From Bacteroides luhongzhouii (GTDB lineage Bacteria; Bacteroidota; Bacteroidia; Bacteroidales; Bacteroidaceae): a stretch of 64,000 bases of DNA. The notes below the pieces were generated by a model, which was given only the letters and a program-made list of their open reading frames with translations, had not been told where the DNA came from and ran no database searches. The stretch covers positions 1,426,001 through 1,490,000 of the forward strand of contig NZ_CP059973.1 of NCBI RefSeq assembly GCF_009193295.2. Reading direction: 5' to 3'. A program made the position numbers and the translations under genes. The stretch's first letter is position 1. Each line of letters opens with the position of its first letter. Positions 25,925-34,273 of this stretch are shown in pieces.

Positions 25925-25999
25925 ACCTGTGCTTCGAAAGTAATGAGAGTAGTCCATTGCTGACGAGCGTCTTATTATTAACTTTAAAACTTAGTACGC

Positions 26000-28900
26000 A
26001 TGAAAAAAAACAGGCGAAAAATCCTTTCCGGGAGTCGCAAGATTTTCTTTGCTATCTTGGCAATGTTTTTATCTTTGAGTGCATCCGCACAGCAAATTAC
26101 TGCATCCGGTCAGGTCCTGGATGCTCAAAAAGAACCGCTAATCGGTGTTAGTGTACAAGAGAAAGGTACGTCTAACGGAGCAATTACCTATTTAGATGGA
26201 AACTTTACATTAAACGTTCAGCAAAACGCCATTTTGATATTCTCTTATGTGGGTTATAAGTCGCAGGAGGTAAAGGCGACCCATCAGATGAAGATCACAC
26301 TTCAGGAAGATAATGAAGTGCTTGATGAAGTGGTGGTCATCGGTTATGGTTCAGTGAAACGGAAAGATGTGACTACCGCTATCTCTTCCGTATCTACCAA
26401 GGATTTGGATATGCGGCCTATCGTTTCGGCAGGACAGGCCATTCAAGGTAAGGCAGCCGGTGTCTCGGTGATTCAGCCTAATGGTACGCCGGGCGGTGAG
26501 ATGTCTATCCGTGTACGTGGTACTACTTCAATGAATGGTAGTAATGATCCGTTGTATGTAGTGGACGGAGTGCCTGTAGACAATATCAAGTTCCTTTCTC
26601 CGAATGATATTGAGAGTATGCAGATATTGAAAGATGCTTCATCGGCATCTATCTACGGTTCGCGTGCCGCTAACGGGGTCATTCTAATTACTACGAAGGC
26701 CGGTGCAGCCGGTAATGCCAAAGTTTCTTTGACAGCCCAGTTCGGTCTGAACAAAGTAGCTGATAAAGTAGAATCCCTGAATGCAGCACAATATAAAGAA
26801 TTGCAGGATGAAATCGGGCTAGTGTCTTTGCCGGACGGATTATCCGATCGCACTGACTGGTTTGATGAAACGTATACAACCGGAAAGACTCAAAATTATC
26901 AGGTAGCTGTATCCAATGGTAATGAGAAGATGAAATATTACCTCTCTGCGGGTTACCTCAAAGAACAGGGAGTGTTGGATATCTCTTATTACAAGCGTTA
27001 TAATTTCCGGGTAAATCTGGAAAATAAGGTTCGTAAATGGCTGACAGTAAGTGCTAATATCTCTTATTCAGATTATACAAGCAATGGAGGTGGAGCAATG
27101 GGAACAGGCTCGAATCGGGGTGGTGTTATTCTGGCTGTTATCAATACACCAACTTATGCGCCGGTGTGGGATGCTTTGAACCCTAATCAGTATTACAATA
27201 ACTTCTATGGAGTGGGTAATATTACAAATCCATTAGAAAATATGGCCCGCGCGAAGAATAACAAAGACAAAGAAAACCGCTTGTTGGCATCGGGTAATAT
27301 ATTGTTGACTCCATTCCCGGAACTGAAGTTCAAGTCTACTCTTACTCTTGACCGTCGTAACGCTGTTAATACCACTTTTCTTGATCCGATTTCTACTGCT
27401 TGGGGTCGCAATCAGTACGGTGAGGCTTCGGACAATCGGAATATGAATACAGTGCTGACATTTGATAATGTATTGACTTATAATAAAAATTTCAAGAAAC
27501 ATGGCTTGGAAGTAATGGCCGGTTCGTCATGGACAGATTCAGACTATTCAAATAGCTGGATCAATGGCTCTCACTATCGTAGCGATCTGATTCAAACATT
27601 GAATGCTGCCAATAAAATATCTTGGGATAATACAGGTACGGGTGCGTCCCAATGGGGAATTATGTCATTTTTCGGACGTGTAGCTTATAACTTCGACAGT
27701 AAATACCTGATAACAGCTAATCTTCGTGCCGATGGCTCTTCTAAATTACATCCCGATCATCGTTGGGGCGTATTTCCTTCATTCTCTGCAGCTTGGCGTA
27801 TTTCTTCGGAGAAGTTCATGGAGAACCTGACCTGGATTGACGATTTAAAATTGCGCGGTGGCTGGGGACAAACCGGTAACCAGTCGGGGATTGGTGACTA
27901 TGCATATTTGCAGCGTTACAATATCGGTCGTATCGAATGGTTTAAGAAAGGCGGTGAAGGTGATTCGACTGATTATGCAAATGCTGTTCCTACCATTAGC
28001 CAGGCAAACTTGCGTACATCTGATTTAACATGGGAAACCACGACACAGACCAATATAGGCTTGGATCTGACCATATTGAATGGACGGTTGACGTTTAATG
28101 CCGACTATTATTATAAGAAGACCAAAAACATGTTGATGAATGTGTCATTACCTGCCGGTGCCGCAGCAGCTACGTCTATTGCCCGTAACGAGGGTGAAAT
28201 GGTAAATAAGGGTTTTGAGCTTTCTATTAGTTCGAAAAATCTTCGTGGAGGAGCATTTACATGGGATACAGACTTTAATATCTCTTTTAACCGGAATAAA
28301 TTGACAAAACTGGAATTACAGAAAGTTTATTACGATGCTAAAACTGCGGATGTGGTGAATGACTATGTGGTACGTAATGAGCCGGGACGTGCTTTGGGAG
28401 GTTTTTACGGTTATATAAGTGATGGGGTAGATCCTGAAACCGGTGAGTTGATGTATCGTGATTTGAACAATGACGGTAAAATATCATCTTCCGACCGTAC
28501 TTATATCGGTGATCCGAATCCGGATTTCACCTATGGTATGACTAATACCTTCTCTTGGAAAGGATTTAATTTGAGTATCTTTATCCAAGGGTCTTATGGA
28601 AACGATATTTATAATGCTTCACGTATTGAAACGGAAGGTATGTATGATGGTAAGAATCAGTCGGCCCGTGTATTGAATCGTTGGAAAATACCCGGACAGA
28701 TAACAGACGTGCCTAAGGCTAATTTCAAATTACTCAATTCTACCTATTTTGTAGAAGATGGCAGTTATCTAAGATTGAAGGATGTTTCCTTGTCATACAA
28801 CGTTAAAGGTAAACTGTTGAAGAAATGGGGAATTACCCGTTTACAACCTTACTTCACGGCTACTAACCTGCTGACATGGACTAGCTATTCGGGAATGGAC

Positions 28901-29005
28901 CCGGAAGTAAACCAATGGGGTAACAGCGGTACGGTACAAGGTATCGATTGGGGTACTTACCCGCATTGCAGATCATACGTGTTTGGTATTAATGTTGAAT
29001 TCTAA
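26000..29005 (+). CDS. SusC/RagA-family TonB-dependent transporter (beta-1,6-glucan locus)
   Basis: A 1001-residue outer-membrane transporter. It has a signal peptide (about 1-31, SASAQQ), a carboxypeptidase-regulatory-like domain (about 35-110), a TonB-box region 'DEVVVIGYGSVKRKD', a plug with 'YVVDGVPVDN' and 'ILKDASSASIYGSRAANGVILITTKAG', and a barrel ending 'YVFGINVEF'. It heads SusC-SusD-GH30-SGBP-GH3, the gene order of the beta-1,6-glucan (pustulan, yeast cell wall) locus of B. thetaiotaomicron, so it probably imports gentio-oligosaccharides. The stop codon TAA overlaps an ATG reading into SusD. Confidence 0.98.
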   Translation: MKKNRRKILSGSRKIFFAILAMFLSLSASAQQITASGQVLDAQKEPLIGVSVQEKGTSNGAITYLDGNFTLNVQQNAILIFSYVGYKSQEVKATHQMKITLQEDNEVLDEVVVIGYGSVKRKDVTTAISSVSTKDLDMRPIVSAGQAIQGKAAGVSVIQPNGTPGGEMSIRVRGTTSMNGSNDPLYVVDGVPVDNIKFLSPNDIESMQILKDASSASIYGSRAANGVILITTKAGAAGNAKVSLTAQFGLNKVADKVESLNAAQYKELQDEIGLVSLPDGLSDRTDWFDETYTTGKTQNYQVAVSNGNEKMKYYLSAGYLKEQGVLDISYYKRYNFRVNLENKVRKWLTVSANISYSDYTSNGGGAMGTGSNRGGVILAVINTPTYAPVWDALNPNQYYNNFYGVGNITNPLENMARAKNNKDKENRLLASGNILLTPFPELKFKSTLTLDRRNAVNTTFLDPISTAWGRNQYGEASDNRNMNTVLTFDNVLTYNKNFKKHGLEVMAGSSWTDSDYSNSWINGSHYRSDLIQTLNAANKISWDNTGTGASQWGIMSFFGRVAYNFDSKYLITANLRADGSSKLHPDHRWGVFPSFSAAWRISSEKFMENLTWIDDLKLRGGWGQTGNQSGIGDYAYLQRYNIGRIEWFKKGGEGDSTDYANAVPTISQANLRTSDLTWETTTQTNIGLDLTILNGRLTFNADYYYKKTKNMLMNVSLPAGAAAATSIARNEGEMVNKGFELSISSKNLRGGAFTWDTDFNISFNRNKLTKLELQKVYYDAKTADVVNDYVVRNEPGRALGGFYGYISDGVDPETGELMYRDLNNDGKISSSDRTYIGDPNPDFTYGMTNTFSWKGFNLSIFIQGSYGNDIYNASRIETEGMYDGKNQSARVLNRWKIPGQITDVPKANFKLLNSTYFVEDGSYLRLKDVSLSYNVKGKLLKKWGITRLQPYFTATNLLTWTSYSGMDPEVNQWGNSGTVQGIDWGTYPHCRSYVFGINVEF

Positions 29006-29019
29006 TGAAAGGAAAGATT

Positions 29020-30540
29020 ATGAAACTAAGAACTATATTTTACGGATTAACCTCCGGTTTGCTATTGGGACTTTCTTCCTGCTCGCTGAATTATGAGCCA
29101 TTAGACACCTATTCGGATGTGACGGAAGGAGTGACAAGTGATGGTACAAAAATTGTATTCAAAGATAAAGCTGCAGTTGAAAGTCATCTGACAACGCTTT
29201 ATAATCAAATGCGTGACCGTCAGGAACATTGGTATGTGGATTTACTTTTGATTTCAGACTCCCATTCGGATAATGCTTATGCCGGTACTACCGGAGCGGA
29301 AGTTGTCCCGTTTGAGAATAACTCTATTGAAGGTTCCAATTCTGTGTTGGAACGTGACTGGAACCGTTATTTGGAGGATGTGGCCCGTGCCAATAAACTC
29401 ATTTGTAACATTGACCTGGTGACAGATAATTCGTTGACTGCTGCCGAACGGGCGCAATACAAAGCAGAAGCGAAGATATTCCGTGCCATGGTAATGTTCG
29501 ACATGGTACGTCTGTGGGGTGATTTCCCTGTGATTACAACAGTGGCTGATGATATTACTTCTGAAAACATTGATGAGGTATATCCACAATATTTCCCCAA
29601 ACAAAATACGGAACTTGAAGCTTATCAGCAGATTGAAAAGGATTTGTTGGATGCAGTATTGTATGCTCCGGACAATACGCCGGGGAATAAGACGTTGTTT
29701 TCCAAATCTGTAGCTCGTACCTTATTGGCTAAAATATATGCCGAGAAACCTTTGCGTGATTATACGAAAGTTATCCAATATTGTGATGAAGTGAAAGCAG
29801 ACGGTTTTGATCTGGTAGATGATTTCAGTGATTTGTTTGGAATGAATGCCGCAGGAACAGATGCAAAGATGCGCAATACAAAAGAATCGATTCTTGAAGC
29901 ACAATTTACTTCCGGAGCAGGTAACTGGTGTACATGGATGTTCGGGCGTGATCTGGTGAACTGGAATAACAATTTCACGTGGGCGAAATGGGTGACTCCG
30001 TCACGTGACCTGATTAGTGCTTTCAAACAGGAAGGGGATGAGGTTCGTTTCAAGGAATCAGTAGTGTACTATGATTGTAATTGGAGTAACTATTATCCGT
30101 CTGATAATTATCCGTTCATGTATAAATGCCGCTCTGCCAACAGCAGTATTATCAAGTACCGTTATGCTGATGTCCTGTTGCTGAAAGCCGAAGCGCTGAT
30201 TATGCAGGATACTCCGGATTTGGAAGGAGCAGCCGATATAATAGATGAAGTTCGCGAACGTGCCAAATTGGGAGCGCTTCCCACCTCTGTCCGTTCAAAT
30301 AAGAATGCCATGCTGAATGCCTTGCTTAAGGAACGTCGGTTAGAACTGGCTTTTGAAGGGCAACGATGGTTCGATCTGGTTCGTCTGGACAAGGTAGAAG
30401 AGGTGATGAATGCAGTATATTCTAAGGATTCAGGTCGCAAGGCGCAGATTTATGCTTTTGATAAGAACTCCTATCGTTTGCCAATTCCGCAGTCGGTAAT
30501 CGACGCGAATGATAAGATTCACCAGAATCCGGGTTATTAA
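29020..30540 (+). CDS. SusD/RagB-family lipoprotein (beta-1,6-glucan locus)
   Basis: A 506-residue surface lipoprotein paired with the SusC above. The chosen ATG at 29020 gives the lipoprotein signal 'MKLRTIFYGLTSGLLLGLSSC' and follows a purine-rich GAAAGGAAAG; an ATG at 29005, overlapping the SusC stop, adds five residues and is also possible. SusD hallmarks are 'KYRYADVLLLKAEALI', 'ERRLELAFEGQRWFDLVRLD' and the C-terminal 'YRLPIPQSVIDANDKIHQNPGY'. It would capture beta-1,6-glucan chains at the cell surface, by analogy with the known locus. Confidence 0.97.
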   Translation: MKLRTIFYGLTSGLLLGLSSCSLNYEPLDTYSDVTEGVTSDGTKIVFKDKAAVESHLTTLYNQMRDRQEHWYVDLLLISDSHSDNAYAGTTGAEVVPFENNSIEGSNSVLERDWNRYLEDVARANKLICNIDLVTDNSLTAAERAQYKAEAKIFRAMVMFDMVRLWGDFPVITTVADDITSENIDEVYPQYFPKQNTELEAYQQIEKDLLDAVLYAPDNTPGNKTLFSKSVARTLLAKIYAEKPLRDYTKVIQYCDEVKADGFDLVDDFSDLFGMNAAGTDAKMRNTKESILEAQFTSGAGNWCTWMFGRDLVNWNNNFTWAKWVTPSRDLISAFKQEGDEVRFKESVVYYDCNWSNYYPSDNYPFMYKCRSANSSIIKYRYADVLLLKAEALIMQDTPDLEGAADIIDEVRERAKLGALPTSVRSNKNAMLNALLKERRLELAFEGQRWFDLVRLDKVEEVMNAVYSKDSGRKAQIYAFDKNSYRLPIPQSVIDANDKIHQNPGY

Positions 30541-30571
30541 TTCAACTAAAAACATAGAAAAACTTAAGATT

Positions 30572-32062
30572 ATGATTGACATGAGAAATATAGCATTGAC
30601 CTTTTTAGGATGCTTCACCATATTAGCTGCATGCAGCAACAGTGACGACGCGGAGAAACCGGTTACACCTGTTCCGACCGGAGATGTGACCATTTATGCG
30701 ACCACTAGCAGCCTGACTCGCGACTTGACCCGTGATGCCGTTAATTTCAGTTCGAAAGATAATTTGGCACCTACCTCAATCACGTTGAACCCGACTGAAC
30801 ACTATCAGACGATGGATGGCTTCGGAGCAGCTATCACAGGCGCCACTTGTTTTAATCTTCTGCAAATGAAACCGGAAGATCGTCACGCCTTCCTTACGGA
30901 AACATTCTCTGACGACAAAGGCTTCGGATTTAGCTATATCCGTATCTCCATCGGCTGCTCGGACTTTTCATTGAGCGAATATACCTGCTGCGATACGAAA
31001 GGTATTGAACATTTTGCTTTGCAAAGTGAAGAGAAAGACTATATCCTTCCGATTCTGAAAGAGATTCTGAGCATCAATCCTTCTATTAAAGTCATTGCCG
31101 CTCCCTGGACTTGTCCAAAATGGATGAAAGTAAAGAGTCTCACAGACCTTACTCCGCTGGATTCATGGACAAACGGTCAACTGAATCCAGCCTATTATCA
31201 GGACTATGCCACTTATTTTGTGAAATGGGTACAAGCATTCAACGCCGAAGGCATTGATATTTATGCTGTAACTCCCCAGAACGAACCGTTGAACCGTGGT
31301 AATTCCGCTTCACTTTATATGAGTTGGGAAGAACAGAGGGACTTTGTGAAAACAGCACTCGGACCTAAATTCAAAACAGCCGGACTGGCTACGAAAATTT
31401 ATGCATACGATCATAACTATGATTATAGTGATATTGCAACGGAAAAGAACTACCCCGGTAAGATGTATGAGGACGCAGCTGCTTCCCAATACCTGGCCGG
31501 AGCTGCTTATCACAACTATGGCGGGAATCGCGAAGAGCTTTTAAATATACATAAAGCCTATCCTGAAAAGGAACTTCTTTTCACGGAGACTTCTATCGGA
31601 ACATGGAATAGCGGACGTGATTTATCGAAACGATTGCTGGAAGATATGAAAGAAGTTGCATTGGGTACGATCAACAACTGGTGTAGGGGAGTTATAGTGT
31701 GGAACCTGATGCTTGATAATGACCGTGCTCCTAACCGTGAAGGCGGTTGCCAGACTTGCTACGGAGCGGTGGATATCAGTAATAGCGACTATAAGACAAT
31801 TATCCGCAACTCGCATTATTATATCATCGCCCATCTTTCAAGTGTGGTGAAACCGGGAGCGGTACGTATCGGTGCATCCGGCTATGCTGATAGCAATATC
31901 ATGTATTCTGCTTTCGAGAATCCGGATGGAACATACGCTTTTGTACTGATGAATAATAATGAAAAGACTAAAAAGATAACCTTAAGTGATGGTAAGCGTC
32001 ATTTTGCTTATGATGTTCCGGGCAAATCTGTGACTTCCTATCGTTGGGCAAAGTCGGAATAA
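30572..32062 (+). CDS. GH30 glycosidase, predicted endo-beta-1,6-glucanase, surface lipoprotein
   Basis: A 496-residue retaining glycoside hydrolase. The chosen start at 30572 gives a lipoprotein signal ending 'ILAACSNSDD', so the enzyme is probably anchored and faces outward. 'TMDGFGAAITGATCFNL' opens the (beta/alpha)8 barrel with its side beta-domain. E238 in 'VTPQNEP' is the expected acid/base and E339 in 'LLFTETS' the nucleophile. The homologous gene in the B. thetaiotaomicron locus is a GH30 subfamily 3 endo-1,6-beta-glucanase that cuts fungal glucan at the surface. The gene order here supports the same activity. Substrate is therefore inferred from synteny and family. Confidence 0.95.
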   Translation: MIDMRNIALTFLGCFTILAACSNSDDAEKPVTPVPTGDVTIYATTSSLTRDLTRDAVNFSSKDNLAPTSITLNPTEHYQTMDGFGAAITGATCFNLLQMKPEDRHAFLTETFSDDKGFGFSYIRISIGCSDFSLSEYTCCDTKGIEHFALQSEEKDYILPILKEILSINPSIKVIAAPWTCPKWMKVKSLTDLTPLDSWTNGQLNPAYYQDYATYFVKWVQAFNAEGIDIYAVTPQNEPLNRGNSASLYMSWEEQRDFVKTALGPKFKTAGLATKIYAYDHNYDYSDIATEKNYPGKMYEDAAASQYLAGAAYHNYGGNREELLNIHKAYPEKELLFTETSIGTWNSGRDLSKRLLEDMKEVALGTINNWCRGVIVWNLMLDNDRAPNREGGCQTCYGAVDISNSDYKTIIRNSHYYIIAHLSSVVKPGAVRIGASGYADSNIMYSAFENPDGTYAFVLMNNNEKTKKITLSDGKRHFAYDVPGKSVTSYRWAKSE

Positions 32063-32084
32063 GAACCTTAAAACGATCAAGACA

Positions 32085-34082
32085 ATGAAAAAAAACAGTT
32101 ATATTATATTAGTTTTGGCAGGAATGTTATCCATGAATTCCTGTAATGATGACGAATTCTTGCCCGGTAATCCGAGTATGGAAATCAAAGCAGAGAATGC
32201 AGATGCTCTTTTTGGTGACAGTCTTCCGTTTACGATTAAAGCTTCGGATGTGGATGTGCCTCTTTCTACGTTGAAAGCACAGCTTTTTTATGGAGAAGAA
32301 CAAGTGTCTGAAACGGTCATCCGTACAAAGACAAGCGGAAATGACTATACTGGTAAAATTTTTGTTCCTTATTATGCTAATATTCCTAATGGAAAGGCAA
32401 CTTTGAAATATATTCTTCAGAACATTCATTTTACTACAACGGAAATGACGAAGGAACTTGCTCTGGCACGACCGGACTTCCCCTACCTGACATTAGTGGA
32501 TGAGGAAGGAAAAGAGTACCGGATGGAACGTCAATCCATGTACAAGTATAGTGTGACAGGAGACTTCTCGCAAAAGATGAAAGCGTATATCAAGACTCCG
32601 AAAGTGGGAGAGAATGGGAATGAATTGACTTTCGGATGGGAGAATGGAACGATTGAATCCGGTTCTACTAATGCTATCTCATTTTCTAATACGGAACCGG
32701 GAAATTATGCTATCAAGTTTAATACGTTGACTTACGAGGCAGAACCATTTGCCAAGTTAAAGGTGAACGGTGAAGACATGGAGTTGGTAGAGAATGATAT
32801 CTATGCAATCAAGTTGACTTTGAAGAAGAATGACATTCTAGCGTTTGAAGGGGTGCCTGATTATGATAATTGGTGGATAGACCAGGATTATTTTGAAAAG
32901 CAGGAAGATGGAACATTGAAATTCCTGCCGATTGACGGAAGTTACCAAATAACAGCCAATGGTAAAATGAAGTATTTCTCTGTCATTGCTTTGAAGAATG
33001 GTGAGGCTGCCAAGTTGCAGGATGATGGAACAGGTGCTATCTGGGCTATTGGAACAGGAATCGGTAAACCGTCGGTGGCACTTTCTGAAGTAGGGTGGAC
33101 TCCGGAAAACGGTCTGTGTATGCCACAGCTTACTGCGAAGAAGTATCAACTGACATTTATAGCTGGCGTTACTATGAAAGTGGATGATATTAACTTTAAA
33201 TTCTTCCATATCAATAAATGGGACAACGGCGAGTTTAAGGGTGATGCTATTTCTACAACGAGTGAATTGGTTAAAATCTCATCGGACGGAAACTTGGGAC
33301 TGGAAGAAGGTCAGAAGTTCGAAAGAGGAGGTATTTACAGGTTTACAGTTGATGTGACGAAAGGTAATACCAAGGCTGTGTTGACAGTGGAGAAAGTAGG
33401 GAAGGTAGATTTACCTGCACCGGATATATTCTTTGGTAATGATAAGATGGAGGTGACAGATACTGATATATATAAGTCAGATCAGGCATTTACACAAGGA
33501 CAAATGATAACAGTCACAGGCATTGATAATTTGAATGAATGGTGGATCGACCCTGACTTCTTTGAGAAACAAAGTGATGGTGCATTGAAGTTCCTGCCGA
33601 TTAACGGAGATTATCGGGTGACAGCTAATGCTGTTTTGAAGTATTTTTCTGTAATGGCTTTGAAAGATGGTAAACCGGCCAAATTGCAAGATGACGGAAC
33701 GGGTGCAATCTGGGCTATCGGGAAAGGAATCGGTAAGCCTTCTGTTGCGTCTTCCGAAGTAGGTTGGGAGCCAGGTAAAGCGCTCTGTCTGGCGCAAGTT
33801 GCTCCTAAAAAGTATCAGCTAACCTTGAAAGCTGGGGAAACACTGAAGACTAGCGGTGACTGGGAGGCGATTAGTTTTAAGTTCTTCTATCAGAATGATT
33901 GGGGAGATGAATTCAAAAATTATGCAAGCAATACTTTAGTGGAACAGCTTAAACTTACAGATTCCGGAAACTTGGAAATGCAGGGTAATAAAGCATTTGA
34001 AGAAGGAGCTGTCTATCGATTTACCATTGATGTAACGAATGGTAATACAAATGCTGATCTGAAGGTTGAGAAAATAAATTGA
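32085..34082 (+). CDS. Surface glycan-binding protein with two tandem homologous C-terminal domains
   Basis: A 665-residue lipoprotein (lipobox MNSC, Cys20) between the GH30 and GH3 genes, the SGBP position of the beta-1,6-glucan locus. After an N-terminal Ig-like part (about 30-250) come two clearly duplicated modules, about 255-445 and 480-664. Both share the pattern 'WWIDxDxFEKQxDGxLKFLPI', 'KLQDDGTGAIWAIGxGIGKPS' and 'KKYQLT'. The modules probably correspond to DUF5121-type domains and would provide two glucan-binding sites with several exposed Trp residues. No catalytic motif is seen. A hairpin follows the stop codon. Confidence 0.9.
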   Translation: MKKNSYIILVLAGMLSMNSCNDDEFLPGNPSMEIKAENADALFGDSLPFTIKASDVDVPLSTLKAQLFYGEEQVSETVIRTKTSGNDYTGKIFVPYYANIPNGKATLKYILQNIHFTTTEMTKELALARPDFPYLTLVDEEGKEYRMERQSMYKYSVTGDFSQKMKAYIKTPKVGENGNELTFGWENGTIESGSTNAISFSNTEPGNYAIKFNTLTYEAEPFAKLKVNGEDMELVENDIYAIKLTLKKNDILAFEGVPDYDNWWIDQDYFEKQEDGTLKFLPIDGSYQITANGKMKYFSVIALKNGEAAKLQDDGTGAIWAIGTGIGKPSVALSEVGWTPENGLCMPQLTAKKYQLTFIAGVTMKVDDINFKFFHINKWDNGEFKGDAISTTSELVKISSDGNLGLEEGQKFERGGIYRFTVDVTKGNTKAVLTVEKVGKVDLPAPDIFFGNDKMEVTDTDIYKSDQAFTQGQMITVTGIDNLNEWWIDPDFFEKQSDGALKFLPINGDYRVTANAVLKYFSVMALKDGKPAKLQDDGTGAIWAIGKGIGKPSVASSEVGWEPGKALCLAQVAPKKYQLTLKAGETLKTSGDWEAISFKFFYQNDWGDEFKNYASNTLVEQLKLTDSGNLEMQGNKAFEEGAVYRFTIDVTNGNTNADLKVEKIN

Positions 34083-34115
34083 TCTGAAGACTGATGCCGG
34101 ATTTTTATTGAACCT

Positions 34116-34153
34116 ATCCTGAAAGGGTATGATGAATTGTACCCTTTCAGGAT
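34116..34153 (+). terminator. Hairpin between the SGBP and GH3 genes
   Basis: Perfect 14-bp arms (34116-34129 and 34140-34153) with a 10-nt loop lie in the 191-bp gap before GH3. The downstream T-run is weak (TCATCTTT), so this may attenuate or process the transcript rather than end it fully. Confidence 0.6.
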
Positions 34154-34273
34154 TCATCTTTGGGCGGAATAATGTAAAAAACATTAATAAACCCGTCCGC
34201 AACTAGGAAATATCCCCTGTTTGGGAGTCTATATAAATAAAGTATTAACTCATTTCTTATATCATCAATAAAC

